Positions 11,214-23,600 of a DNA stretch of 64,000 nt are shown here, piece after piece. Source of the DNA: Aquanectria penicillioides (Eukaryota; Ascomycota; Sordariomycetes; Hypocreales; Nectriaceae). The stretch lies in contig PYIU01000001.1 of the NCBI GenBank assembly GCA_003415625.1, forward strand, positions 992,001 to 1,056,000. Direction: 5' to 3'. The notes below the pieces were generated by a model that was not told the origin of the DNA, ran no database searches, and saw nothing but the letters and a program-made list of their open reading frames with translations. The translations under genes and the position numbers were made by a program. Each line of letters starts with the position of its first letter. Position 1 is the first letter of the stretch.

Positions 11214-12778
11214 CTAGGTCTGGAGGCGGCGCGGCTGGAGTGGGCTAGAAGCAAGTCGCAGCAGCAAGAGAAGCAGAAGCTGGAAAAAAAAAAAGAGAGA
11301 CACAATGGGAAACAGACACAAGACTCGACGAGGTAGATGCGAGCTGGGAGCCGGAGGAAGAAAAAAATGTCGCGCAGGGCTCCACGACCAAGGCCTTGGC
11401 CACGGCAGAGGACGTTGCGCTCGCCCTGCGGACGGGTGTGGGAATTGAGGTTCGGAGGTGTAAAAAGTGAGGCGTGCGCGAAGTGTTGTTTTGGCCAAAG
11501 AGGCAGCGACAGAAGGGCGTGTGCGGGTGAGGCATGCATCTCCGATGAGCGAAAGCGCAGTGAGTAGCGTCTAAAGTGTAGCGTGCGTAGTATGCGCGTG
11601 TGAGTGTGGATGTGGATGCGTGGGCTGGATGTGGATGTCAACGAGGAAGCCAAGACAAGGACGTGGATGTGGATTATCAATGTGGGATGTGGATGCGTGC
11701 AACATGGGGGCAACCGTGAAGTCCCGTAGCGTTAGACCCTGCCCCGTAACCGTACTGGACTTGTGTAGCAGCAAGAGGACAGAAGAGACAAGAGCGGTGC
11801 GCTGCCAGCAACTTTTGGTCGCTAGGTAAGCCACGTGAGTAACCGAATGTGTGTGCGTGTGCGTGGTGTTTAGAGGGATTAGGGAAAGAATGGGAAGAAA
11901 AAGAAGCGTGAACCCACTCGTCATCTCCGACCGGCACTGCATCGGCTCCTGCTATAAGACCCATGCTCAGATCGAGGTCAACATGGCGGAGGCAAACGAC
12001 AACACTCACTCAGATCCACACCCAGCTGGATGGAGCTCGGAGCTGGAATAGAGCTTGAACTGGAGCTAGAGCTATACTACGTAGCTGGAGCTGGAGGGCT
12101 CCCTTTACACATTCCCTACCTAGGCACGTAGTTTACCAATGCTATGCCTGTATGTCGATATGTACCGGTAGCTCTCAGGCTTGTTGCTTGCGCCCGAGAC
12201 AAGCCAGCCCGCCCAGCCGGGACGGAGCCCAGTCCAACGGGGCGTGCCGGCAGTGAGATGTCTTGGTAACGGGGAACGGCATGGCAAATGGCACTGGGAA
12301 ACCAGCAAGGGCTCGACCGAACCCGAACCATGGCCAAGGGTCTCTCTGTTGCACCAAGCTTAGCCGGGACTGGGACGCAATCGATTGGCCGGTCGTGGAT
12401 GCGTGAGAGCTGCCGCTACTGTACCGTCGTGTACAATGTAACCATTAACAAGCCCCCCAAGCCCATGGCATTGGCCCTCGGCCATGTGCCTCGAGTCAAA
12501 CATGGCTAAGATGTAGTTCACTGCCAGAAATGCCAGAAGAGTTTAAACTGAGAAGCAAAAAAAAGGAAAGAAAAAAACCCCCAGGATTTTGCCTTGGCGG
12601 GCGTGGACGTCGCCTCCCACGCATTCGCCTCCCGACTTGTGCCATGGTGCTTACACGGCTTAGGACTAGAGGCCAGGAAGAGGGATGGATATACTGTACT
12701 ACTGCAGACATGCCACGGCCACGGGCGAAACCCATTCAGCCATTCGGAAAAAACACGTACGTACATTGGTTTACGTAC

Positions 12779-12800
12779 ATGGATGGGATGGGATGGGATG
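12779..12800. repeat. GGGAT pentanucleotide repeat
   Basis: Three to four copies of GGGAT following GTACGTACATT-like sequence in the sidA-NRPS interval. Confidence 0.65.
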
Positions 12801-13298
12801 CCCTCATCGCAAGTTATTCTCGGGGCCGATGCTGCTGCTCTTGCCGCTGGAGCCATATAAACTGTGCTGGTGCTGTGCTGTTACTCTGTATGCGCCGCAA
12901 GCCCACAGCATTCATACATGCCATGGCGTCCAGATACTGGCACACGACGGACGTGTGTACGCGGCTGAGATAGCAGTTGAGCGGTCGGGGGCCTTTCTAC
13001 GCAGTTGGCCATAGGTAGATCCTGCACTTGTCGGGCTGCTGGGATGTGCGATTCGCCGTCTATTCTGCCGGGTTCCATGTTGGATGGGATGGGCATGCCT
13101 TCTCTTTCGCTTTCGCTCTGGACACCCCTGCCTCTCTTTACTGTTCCTTCGGCAATGGCATTGCCCATTCCCCGTTTACACACGATTTTCTGCTTTGCGT
13201 CACTTCGTTATGGCCTCTGGCTGACTGGGTCTACGACTACTGCTCGCTGCTGCTGACGAGGTGGGGATTCTGAGCGGACATGGGCCACGCGTGATGGC

Positions 13299-13323
13299 AA
13301 AAAAAAAAAAAAAAAAAAAAAAA
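13299..13323. repeat. A25 homopolymer
   Basis: Twenty-five consecutive A bases, the longest A-run noticed in the window. Its exact length is unreliable in most sequencing chemistries. Confidence 0.9.
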
Positions 13324-13511
13324 GCTTCGGCTGATTATTTTGGGTCGATTTTTGACGATCCGGTCCGGCGGAGTGGGGGTTACAAAGAGCAAAGCAGGAT
13401 ACGCGCAAAGGAGCAAGTGATGAGGCGGGACCAGGGGTGAAGCCTCGGCCTAGTAGGGACGATGATGGACCGTCTCAATGGTGCGACTTCGGTGGCGATC
13501 GTTTTGGGTTG

Positions 13512-13520
13512 ATCTGATAA
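13512..13520 (+). promoter_or_regulatory. Exact ATCWGATAA siderophore GATA-factor site
   Basis: ATCTGATAA matches the extended GATA consensus bound by fungal iron regulators of the SreA/SRE/Urbs1 family. It lies 1.1 kb from the three-site cluster and between divergent sidA and the NRPS. Confidence 0.65.
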
Positions 13521-14633
13521 GATTGCGAATTTTTAGACCAGGGACGCCATGCCTCGGGCGGCCAAACCAGAGCCTAGGTCAGTGCTGCCATTGCCAGCGC
13601 CATGGAGCCAGGACCGGCGCCGACACCCCGGCCAAGCAAGGCCCCCAGCGATGGACCATAGACCCTGGCATCGTGGCGCGGGCTCAATGGGCTGCTGCTG
13701 CATCTCGCACCTAGTGCGGTACGGGTCCTGCGGTACGTACTGGGACGTTTTCCTTTCCCAAGGGTCAAGGCATGTAGGGGAGCGGGAGAGAGGGGCATGA
13801 CGAGGCAGAGGGCCGAGAAGAGTGCAAATAAGAAAAAAGCCAAGACAGACAAGACAAAAGAAAATACGCCAACGATGAGTCTGGAACTGGCTTGGTGGCC
13901 GACCCTGGCGCCCTGATATGAAGGGAGACAGACTGAGACATGGCCGTCGTCGCACGGCGTCTACATCACATCTGGTATCCAGACAGACAGGCATTATGGA
14001 GTAACGCGCCATGTGCGCACAAGGTACTTTGCTTACACAGTAGGTATTCTGCTTCTTCGATGACCTACAGTAGGTAGCACACAATTCTCCGGGCACGCCG
14101 GGTCGAGCCCCTCCACTAAACCTCCTCCTGCTGCTCCTCTTTATGTACGGTACGGGACGTGAGGTACATCAAAGGTATGGTGGTGATGGTGCGCGCCGAT
14201 GACGGCTCTTAGCACGAACCACACTGGCCCAGCGGCGACCAGCAGGCACATGTGCGGCGGTAGAAACAGAAGCACCAACAGAAGCACAGGGGGGTGGCAT
14301 GAGGAACACACACACACAAAAAAAAAAGACGATACCACAGCAAGGGACGAGGGACCAAGAGAAAAGAAAAAAAAATCAAGGCCGGCCTCGACGCCATCGG
14401 AGCTGATCGCAGCAACGGTGTGCGAGGACCAGGGTAGTTCCGACTGGAGGGGATGGGGGATGAGGAGAGGGAGAGAAGGATGGGCCCCAAAACCCTCACA
14501 ATGCCGCCGCGATTGGAGACGGCATGGAGCATGGCAAAAGGCGTGTCGCTATGTAGCGTGCGGAAGGTACACCAAGTCAGTGTAGCGAAGGTACTTTGTG
14601 CGACTGGATAGTGGCGGGTGGGGATTGAGGGAA

Positions 14634-14666
14634 TTATCTGATGATCTGATAAACCGGATCTGATAA
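14634..14666. promoter_or_regulatory. Cluster of three ATCWGATAA sites (iron GATA-factor operator)
   Basis: Three exact matches in 33 bp: ATCAGATAA on the minus strand at 14634-14642, and ATCTGATAA on the plus strand at 14644-14652 and 14658-14666. The first pair is inverted with a one-base gap; the second pair is direct with a five-base gap. SreA-type GATA repressors bind this extended motif and switch off siderophore genes when iron is plentiful. The placement between divergent sidA and the NRPS fits a shared operator, although it is 5.4 kb from one start codon and 6.0 kb from the other. Confidence 0.75.
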
Positions 14667-17600
14667 GATCTAATTAGCCCACGAGCTGGGCCCTGATGGG
14701 TCCGCTGGGGCCATTGTGTCAGGGTAGAGGATGCACATCTTAGTCCGCACATGGGGCCTAGTAACGCACCGTACAATATGTACCGACCTACCTATAGAGA
14801 GAGAGTCAATTTTAATTTAGCTAGGCCGATGCAATGTGTACCTCGCACATGATGGACTAGTGCGTCTCGGGGCTAGACAAATGGATGGGCTTCCTTTGAT
14901 TTTTTTCTCCTTCCCTTCCTTCCTCTTTGCACCTCATGTGCGAGACTGGAGTCGTTACCGATGCGATGCGCCCCAGAAACCAGGGGTCCAATCCCCCTCC
15001 GCCAATGCCATTCTGTGGCCGGGGGTGTGGTGCAAGGGGAGGGTCTTAGAGGGGCAAAAAGGGTACTCGTCTCAATGTACATGTAGTACATACGTGACTA
15101 TTTTTTCCCTCTCCTTGTCTCCGCCCTTGTATCCCTGCGACTTCGGTCCTGAATGCTTGCCAGGTACCCGATCTAGTGACGACCAAGGTACCAAGTTCGG
15201 AGCTGTTGGGAGCTGCATGAATGGTGAGGGAGATGGATGGGGGAACGACATCGAGAACGGATGTACATGTAGGAGAGAAAATTTTTCTTTCCTTTTGTTC
15301 CTCGTCAACATGTTCTGTTACACCCAGCACGTATTCGTACATCGGAGTTTTTTTTTGGTTGTTGTTTCGTTTTTCCCATTCCTCGTCGACCTCATACCCT
15401 CCAACTCGGCATCTCGTTTCCTTTCCTTTCTTTTTCTCGGCCCTTGGGAGATCGATACCTAAACAAGGACAACTAAAACTGGGGTTCTGGGCTCATTTGG
15501 GTATGCTGTCAGTCGATAACCACCACATACAATACACTCCGGAAGCTTGCCAGCCCAGCTCTGCCACGAGTTGTCGTCCGTCGTATCCGCGGAAAAAAAA
15601 AAAGGCTCTGTGGCACTTAGCAGCCACATACCTAGGTAGGCTTGCGACAGATTGCCTGCGGGGCTGAGACCACACTAGTTCCTTTGGTAGGGCGCACAGT
15701 ACGTACCAGCCGTCGCCATCGTACATTCCTAGTATCCACGCGTACCTCCATGTGTGTGAGTGTGTATGTGGTCTAGGACTATTCATTCCCAAGAGTACCT
15801 TGTAGAATGCATCTCTGTATGTACGAATGTCTGTATGCAGACATGGCACGACCTTGGGTGTTCGGAGCTTGGTCGACGCGGCTCGGCGCTGCAAACCACC
15901 CCATGCCTCATGGCTCTTGGCCCCCTGGTGGTATCGCGCAACCCGATTCCCGGCGGCGGGATGGCTGATCTCTCTTTTGTTTAAGGTTTGCTGGCTGACG
16001 GAAACTGGGACGATTTTGTTTGGGAGGGCGGAACCTGGTGGTGTGTGAGATTGAGGCCCGTGTGGAACGTAGGAACGCCATCTAGTTGCGACGGACTGCT
16101 CCGTCCCTGGGTAAGGTATGAATCAGAGTTTACCATAAGCTCAAAACCAACTACTTATCGCATATGCTAGTGCGCCATCACCCCTTCCATCTCTGTATGA
16201 TGCCTACATTCTTGCGATGATGTATCGCGCAATGTCGTCGAGTTCTTGCCTTTCCTGCGACTCTCCCCTTATGCACCTCCGACATCACGAACCCAAGCCA
16301 CGCTCCGCATACGGCTAAGGCGGTTCTCTGGGGGGTCGATTTACGTACAGAAGATTGCCACGGGACGATCCACATCGGCAGTTCCATTCACGGTAGAGAT
16401 TTGCCCTCTCTGGGATGTGCGGCGCATGATGTCTCGGTCGGTTCCCACTTGACCTGAGGTATTGCACCGTGCTTTGCCTTGCCTGGCCATGGCTGCTTAC
16501 ATTAACGACAGTGGTAACATGTAGTTTTGTCTCGAACCATGCTAGGAAGTTCTAAAGAGCCCACAAGGCCGTTCCGAACTACATGTACTAGAGTACATGG
16601 CGATCTTCTCCCCCGGTCACCTGCCAAGCCCGAACTGGTCGACTTTGGAGGCTCGTCAACGCAGCTGGCCGTGGTTCGACTTTTCTCAACCGAGCAGTTC
16701 GTACATAGGTAGCATCGAGCTGGAGACGGGGTGCGAATGCGGATGTGGATGTGTGATGTTGGTGGTCCATCGCGGCATGGGATATACCGAGGATCCAGCC
16801 AGACAAGACCCGACCCTACAGACATGGCAGCGGCGCTACGCAACGTACCTGCTTTTGATGTTGCCTTGACCCAGTCGCCTATTTTTACTTTGATGTCCCG
16901 TTTGCTCTTATTCTTGTTTTCTATTTCTCACACCGCACCACAGCAAGATGCGATGGACATTGTCGGGCTGGCCCGAGCTAAGATGGCTTTAGCCCTTACT
17001 TTAGGCCCTGACCTTGGGCACTTTCTCCTACGAGAAGCGCGAAAAAGCGAGAGGCACCGACGGGAAGGGTAAGGAAAAAAAAAACCATCCCCGCTCACCC
17101 TCAACGGTTCAGCGCGACCCTCGCCAGCCGTCCTCGGCGTTTTCTGCTAAAAGGGCTTGCCTCCCACATAGGCACCGTTAGGACCTGTTTGGGGGCCCGC
17201 TCGGCGCGACGAGGCGCTGTTAGGCGTGCCCCATCCCTCCGTTTACGCCCCCCTGGAGCGCTCCTCGTTGACGCTGCTCCAGGCCCTGTTCACAGGCCCT
17301 GCTTAGGCCCCAAGTCACCGAGGTGGATCCTCCGTCCCGACGTAAAAACCCACGCCCGCCCACACTTTTGCCCACAATTTGCCCACGCCCATAGGGCCAT
17401 AGCCCACACCACCAGTATCCACTTTTCATCATCGTCGCTCCTCTTGGGCGTCTCTTCGCACTCAACTTTCCACCACCACCACGACTAGATTCAACAATTC
17501 CGGCCTCTCGAAGACACGCGCACGCGCGCGCTCGCTCGCTCACACACACCACCACCACACAGAGGCAGACCGCAACGGTCTCATCAAGATGCCAGCCTCT

Positions 17601-20600
17601 CGCTAGATCCCAAAAAAGAAGTTCTCTACCCACATCGTCCCATCTCCATCTCGGATGCCGGCGCCGCACGGCTTGCGTCCTCAAACTCTCTCACCAACTC
17701 GTCGTCAATGCATTCCCATGACTGACAGCCCGGCAATCAACCCGATCTAGTTCGGCTCTGCTCTACTCCGTACATACCATACAGACAGCCAGGCACAAGC
17801 ACATTGCCCAAGCTGCTACCTATGCTTACGTCTCCTTTCAATTCAATCTCACTCGCCCGCTTTGGCTCGGTCGTCCAGATCCCCGTCTCGCTTCGCCATG
17901 CCTGTTCCAATCTCACTACCAGTACCAATACAAATCCAAATGCTACTATCAATGCTAACTCGGTCCCATCTCCGGCTCCCCTCTTCGCTTTTCCAATGAC
18001 GCCCAGTTTCGCCCAGGCTCGTCGTCCAACTTCAGCTGCCTTTTTCCTTCACCTCGGAACACCTCCACAATCACGAAAGCACCACAAACACCGAACCAGC
18101 CCTCGGTGATCAGAACTCACGCCGTTTTTCTTTTGCCCTCATCACACTCACTCTCACGCCTCTCTCGCAATATCTCCCCATCCATCACTCCATATTGTTC
18201 TCTCCCCTCTCCCCCCCTCTTCTCTCCCCCCGTCTCATTGCCCTTTTCGTCTTCCATGACTCTTTCGCCCCGACTTTCCCACCCTGCCTAATCCACCCCG
18301 CCTCATTTCGAACCCTTCTTAGCTCCGAATCCCCCACGGTCTTTTGCGGCTTGGCCCGATCAACGCTCGCTCTTTTCATGCTCGTCGTTATTCTCTTCCC
18401 TCGCCGACTCTGTCTGATCTTCTTCTCCACGCCGTCGTCCGCCTCTTCATGCCTCTCTTGTTCGCGCCACGAGCCGCGCCTTGATTTGACGCGGGAGCGC
18501 ACTGATCCCCCACGATACATCCATGCCTGTAGGTGCCCACCGAGACAACTCCAAACCCCAAGCCATGCATCTCTCCTCTCGTTTTCGTCCGTTTCCTCAT
18601 GTCGTCGGGTTTGCTTTTGTTGCCGCTGCCACTACCACTGCCGCTACCGTTGCCGCGGTGGCTCGTCATGCTGCAACTTCTGCCTCTTGTGCTGGTTCAG
18701 CCGACGCAGATGGCTGATTCCGAGCTGTGTTGAATGGCATCCTTGCCGTTATCGCCATCCTATGCTAGGCGCATATACACCGACCTACCTCCCATACGGG
18801 TTATACGCAGACGACAAGCACACGCCCCTCCTCTTACCCCCTCCAAGCCTCCATACTGTTTCGTTTGTCCTTGCTGCTCTAGGCAGCCGACAGCCTCGAA
18901 ATTTCCCGATGGCATGGCAAAGCTGCCCCGGTTCCTCGGCTCTCAGCGGGACTAAGACACGGACAACTCACCCACGCAAACCCATGAGCTTCAGTCCAAC
19001 CCTGCGCTCGTGAGCCCCGCACCGGACGGACCCCGTCCAAGGTCATACCTGCGGCAAGGATCGCACCGTTTGCAAGATGCTGGCCAAGCCTCCAAGCTCC
19101 CAGTCACGCCGTATCGGACCATGATCTCCCTTGTTCGCTTCCACTCCATCCCACGCAACAGGCCTGACCAGCCAGCCAGATGTGCAGCTCGGCCGACCGA
19201 GTCATTCTCGGAGCAAGCAATGGTGACGGAGAAATGGTCGAGGAAAAAAAGCCCAAAGCTGTGACAAGGGAAAAATGCCACCACCACCGTCACCGCACAT
19301 ACGCGGACTTTAGCATCAGATCCGGCTGCTCCATACGTGACGTTACGTACTCAGCCGCCATGGCCGCCACAGAGGGGTCCCTGAGATGGTGAACCCTTGG
19401 GATCAGAGGAGCGCAGGGGTTAGACTACCTTGATCCGGGTTGGTTCGTCGATCCTAGGCTAGCCGGCCTCAAGCAGGTTGCCCAAATCGGCGTCCGTCCA
19501 AGGTTCCAACAGATGGGCCATCGTTTACGGCCCAGGGTCCCGCCTTTTGCCTTACCTTACCTTGCCTTGCCTCTGCCCGCGTTGCCGATGCGCTGCGTCA
19601 GTGGTGCAGTGCCTTGCGAGCTTACCATCATCGTTCTTCCCCTGGTTTGCGCTTGTACCTACTGGTTTCTGCCCAAGTCGAGTCTTGCCCACACACACAC
19701 ACACACACAAACAACTACAGCGGTGGTCGCATTAGTGCCTAGATGAGGCTTCCCGTCCATGACCCGTCCATGGCCCGTCTATAACACACTGGTCTGGCGC
19801 CGGGCGGCAGTCGTGACGCCATTGTTGGTTCTTCACAAGCCCACAAGCCCCCAAGCCTGCGGCGCCAGGCCATCGGAGCCACCATCCCACGCTCATCCCA
19901 GCCTCGCCGTACGGCGACACGGCCGCACACCCACATCGCTATAACTCAACGGCCCACCCAAAAGAAGAAAGCTGCCGTCCCGCCTCACACCACCCTCGCA
20001 ACCCTACCTGCTAGTGATATGCCATGTCTCACCCGCCCACTCCCCTCCCTCTTCCCCTCTACACACTACCACCGTCGTTCCCTTTCATTCGCTGCCGCCG
20101 CCGTCGTTGCTGAGCTTCGCTGAGTAATTCGCAAACGCTGACAGGCTGCTTCAAATTTCCCTGACGTCCCTCCCATGCACACCCCCCGATGAGGCGAACC
20201 ACGCTGTGCAACCTCCAAACCCGTCCGAACGAATCATCGCGGCCCCGATTCAACGACAGCTGACGGTTGTTTGCTTTACCTTGGTCCCTATTCGCGGCCA
20301 CTCTCCCCTTCCACCCGCATTGTCACCCGTCCATCCCGCCTTGGCTCCGCGTGGTGGAAACGTAGAAGCAGCCTGATGTTGGTCCACCCAATCTAAACTA
20401 ATGGCGTGGTTGCCGACTCCCTGTGCCCCAGAAAGAGGCGCATGACTGACTGCAACATTCCCCAAAAGGGCCTTGTCTTCTGCATGCAGATTTCTGCTAC
20501 TATTCTCATCGCCATTGTTGTTGTTGCTGCTTGTTGGCCCTATCGCCGTCACTGCTGGTCGCCCTTCGCCCTCGACTTGACCGTCTCCCTCGCCCTCCTC

Positions 20601-20688
20601 GCTTCTGCTTACCTGCTGTTGCTGTTGCTGCTACTCTCACTGCTTCTCACCACCATTTTCCCCCGTGCCCTTAATTCTCAGCAGCAAC

Positions 20689-23600
20689 ATGGATCCCACC
20701 GGCCTGTCCATCCTCAACGAGCATGCCGTGAGGCTGCCTGGGCCGGCTCTCTTACACCATCTTGTCAGTCCACCCAGCACACAAACTGCGTTGGATTACA
20801 TGGGAAACGGCAAAAGAATTTCCTACAGCTACTCCCAACTTCACGACGCAGCAGATGCACTAGCCTCTCGCATAACGAGGGCCGCAGGCACCATTCAGGG
20901 GCAGTTGGTTGTTCCAGTCCTCGTCCATCAGTCTCCTCTACTCTACATTTCTCTCCTTGCCATCCTCAAAGCTGGAGGAGCCTTCTGTCCACTGAATATT
21001 GACGCCCCAACAGAGAGAGTAAAATTCATCCTCAAAGATGTGGATGCCGCTGTTGTCTTGGTGTCCCGGGAACTTCAATCTGGAATTCCTCAGGACGTCA
21101 GCCCTACCATTGTTGTCGTTGACAACGAGGACTGCAACACAGTTCCTTCATCAGAATCACAGCCTGAACACAGAATACCTGTCCCTGAAGATCTGGCGTA
21201 TGTCATGTATACTTCAGGGTCGACGGGCACTCCCAAAGGAGTTGGTCTCTCCCACGACGCGGCCACCCAGGCGCTCCTCGCCCACGATAAACACATCCCA
21301 TCCTTTTCTCGCTTCCTACAATTCGCAGCTCCCACTTTTGATGTTTCTGTATTCGAAATTTTCTTCCCCCTATTCCGGGGCTGCACTCTAGTCACGGTGC
21401 GCCGTGTAGAGATGCTAAATGACCTCCCTGAAGTGCTGCGAATCATGGAGGTCGATGCCTGCGAGCTCACACCCACGGTCGCGGGCAGTTTACTCAGAAC
21501 TCGAGAAAATGCCCCTAACCTGAAGGTGTTGTTAACAATTGGCGAAATGCTAAATGCCCCTGTCGTGGAGGAATTTGGAGGCGATGATAACAAGCCCAGT
21601 ATGCTTTGGGCAATGTACGGACCGACAGAGGCCACAATTCACTGGTAAGTGGAATAGGAAAAGAGAAACTCTTATGCCGAGTTTGATGCTAACATCGATG
21701 CAGTACCCTACAACCAGCTTTCTCGGCCGATTCATCAACAGGAAACATCGGTATCCCACTCGATACGGTTTCCTGTTTTATTATTGAAGAGGCTGAGTCT
21801 GGATCGGGACCACATTTCAACATCCTGCCCCAGGGCGAGGTTGGCGAACTCGCTGTTGGTGGATACCAGTTAGCAGTTGGTTACATCAATCGGCCAGAGC
21901 AAACAAGTGCCGTGTTCATACAGTCTCCATATGGCCGTGTTTACCGCACAGGAGACAAGGCGCGTCTCCGCGCAGACGGTGTGCTAGAATGTCTTGGTCG
22001 CATCTCTGACGGCCAAGTAAAGCTCCGCGGCCAGCGCCTCGAGCTTGGCGAGGTGGAGCAAGCTGTCCTTAGGACATCCGGGTGCCACAGTGCAGTAGCC
22101 GCAGTGATAAGGTCTATTCTAGTGGTATTTTGTGCAGTCGATGCTGGGGTTTCTGAAGAAGCCGTCCTGGGAAAGTGCAAAGACTGGTTACCTCAATACA
22201 TGGTTCCAGGCGAGGTAGTCCTGATGGACGAGTTTCCCAGGCTACCTAGCGGGAAAGTTGACAGGAAAAGAATGAAAGCTGATTATGAACAACGCATGAC
22301 GGACCTGGCTCAAGAACCGGCGGGCCTGGAGCCCACCGATGAGCTCGAGGCCAGGGTCATTGGCATTGTGTCGGACGTTCTGAATTTCAAAGTCAACAGA
22401 TCAACGACTCTTGCATCTGCAGGTCTCGACTCTTTAAGAGCAATCAAGCTGGCTTCTGCTCTTCGAGAATCGGGCTTTGACCTGAACTCTGCAGGCGTAC
22501 TGGCGATGAAATCAGTCGCCGATGTCGTTTTCGCTATCCGAAAGCAACCAACTGGGAAGCCTACCAACCCTGAATCTAGCCAGACAAGCTTATTCGGGAA
22601 TCTGGCCGGCGTCCTTGCAGAGAACCCGGCATTGCAGGGGATCAGCGCGCTGATCCAAGATGTGCTACCCTGCACACCTCTGCAACTAGCGATGCTCGCC
22701 GAGACGTCGCAGGATGCCGTGGCGTATTGCAACGAGATTGAGCTCCAGGCTCCGCAAGGATTTACCTCAGAACAAATCGCCGAATCCTTTGCAGAGCTTG
22801 CCCGGCGTAATGACATCCTACGCACTGGTTTCGCAACTTGGGATGGCAACTTCGTCTCAGTCCTGTTGAAGGACCTAGGGGAAGGCCAAATCAAAACTGT
22901 TGACGAGTTTCAGCGTGGGTTTGTGCTTTCAGAACCTGCAGACTATCTGCAACCATTCAGAATGCAAGTCCAGCGGGAATCTCCTAGTGTGGGCCCTCGC
23001 GTGCTCGTGCACGTCCATCACGCGATCTATGATGGCTGGTCCATGGATATTCTGTTGTCTGATTTGTCGACTCTCTTGTCTGGAGGCTCGTTGGCTCCCC
23101 GACCTTCGTTCCGCGAGGTCGTCGCCTTCTCCAATAGTCCTGAGAACCAGGCTGTTGATGATGCGGCGCGGGTGTTCTGGACCGAACACTTGCTCGGCTG
23201 GAACAAGACGCAGTTTCCTAAGTTGCACAATCGAGTTGATAAATCAAAAGAGATTGCGTCGACCCGAGTGCAGTTGACGATCCCGAAACACAAGGTTGAT
23301 GAAGAAATTCAGCGAATAGGATGCAGTACGCAGGTACTCTTCCAGGCTTCATTAGCCCTGCTCTGGAGTGGCATCGCGGGAGCCCAGGACGTTCTCGTCG
23401 GCTCAGTGACATCGGGAAGAACAATCCCCGTTGCAGGCGTTGAGAGGATAGTCGGACCCTGCATCGCATCCCTTCCCCTAAGAGTGGATTTCAGCACTAT
23501 GAATGCCAACCTGGACATTCTAAACAGCATCCATTCTAGTAACCGCAAGGCCATGCAGCACTGCATGCTTCCCCTTTCAGAAATCAAGAAGCTGGCCGGC

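Larger units (their letters stand above)
9277..20688. other. 11.4 kb divergent interval between sidA and the NRPS, no convincing gene
   Basis: The ORFs in this interval (up to 272 codons) are His/Pro/Ser/Cys-rich translations of simple sequence. About 9.3-14.5 kb is mostly purine-rich on the plus strand (an exception is 13.02-13.25 kb). About 14.8-20.7 kb is pyrimidine-rich on the plus strand, most strongly 17.1-20.7 kb. Both flanks are thus CT-rich in the sense of the neighbouring gene, which fits long leader or promoter regions on each side. The switch lies at the GATA-site cluster 14634-14666. Poly-A tracts, GGGAT and GGAT repeats, and recurrent GTACATGTA and TACCTAGGTA-like palindromes occur throughout. 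No tRNA or other RNA gene was seen. Confidence 0.65.

Noticed and set aside
11021..11713. 230-codon minus-strand ORF in the sidA-NRPS interval
   Set aside because: His/Ser/Pro/Leu-rich translation of simple purine-rich DNA; no domain, no splice structure, surrounded by similar low-complexity frames.
18195..19013. 272-codon plus-strand ORF upstream of the NRPS
   Set aside because: Ser/Cys/Pro/Leu-rich product of CT-rich sequence, alt-start ORF without family resemblance; more likely leader or promoter DNA.
20665..20688. NRPS start at 20665
   Set aside because: The codon is GTG; the first in-frame ATG is at 20689 and leads directly into the adenylation domain.
20406..21002. 198-codon ORF overlapping the NRPS start
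   Set aside because: The part over the NRPS is a shadow frame of conserved A1 sequence; the upstream part is CT-rich simple sequence.
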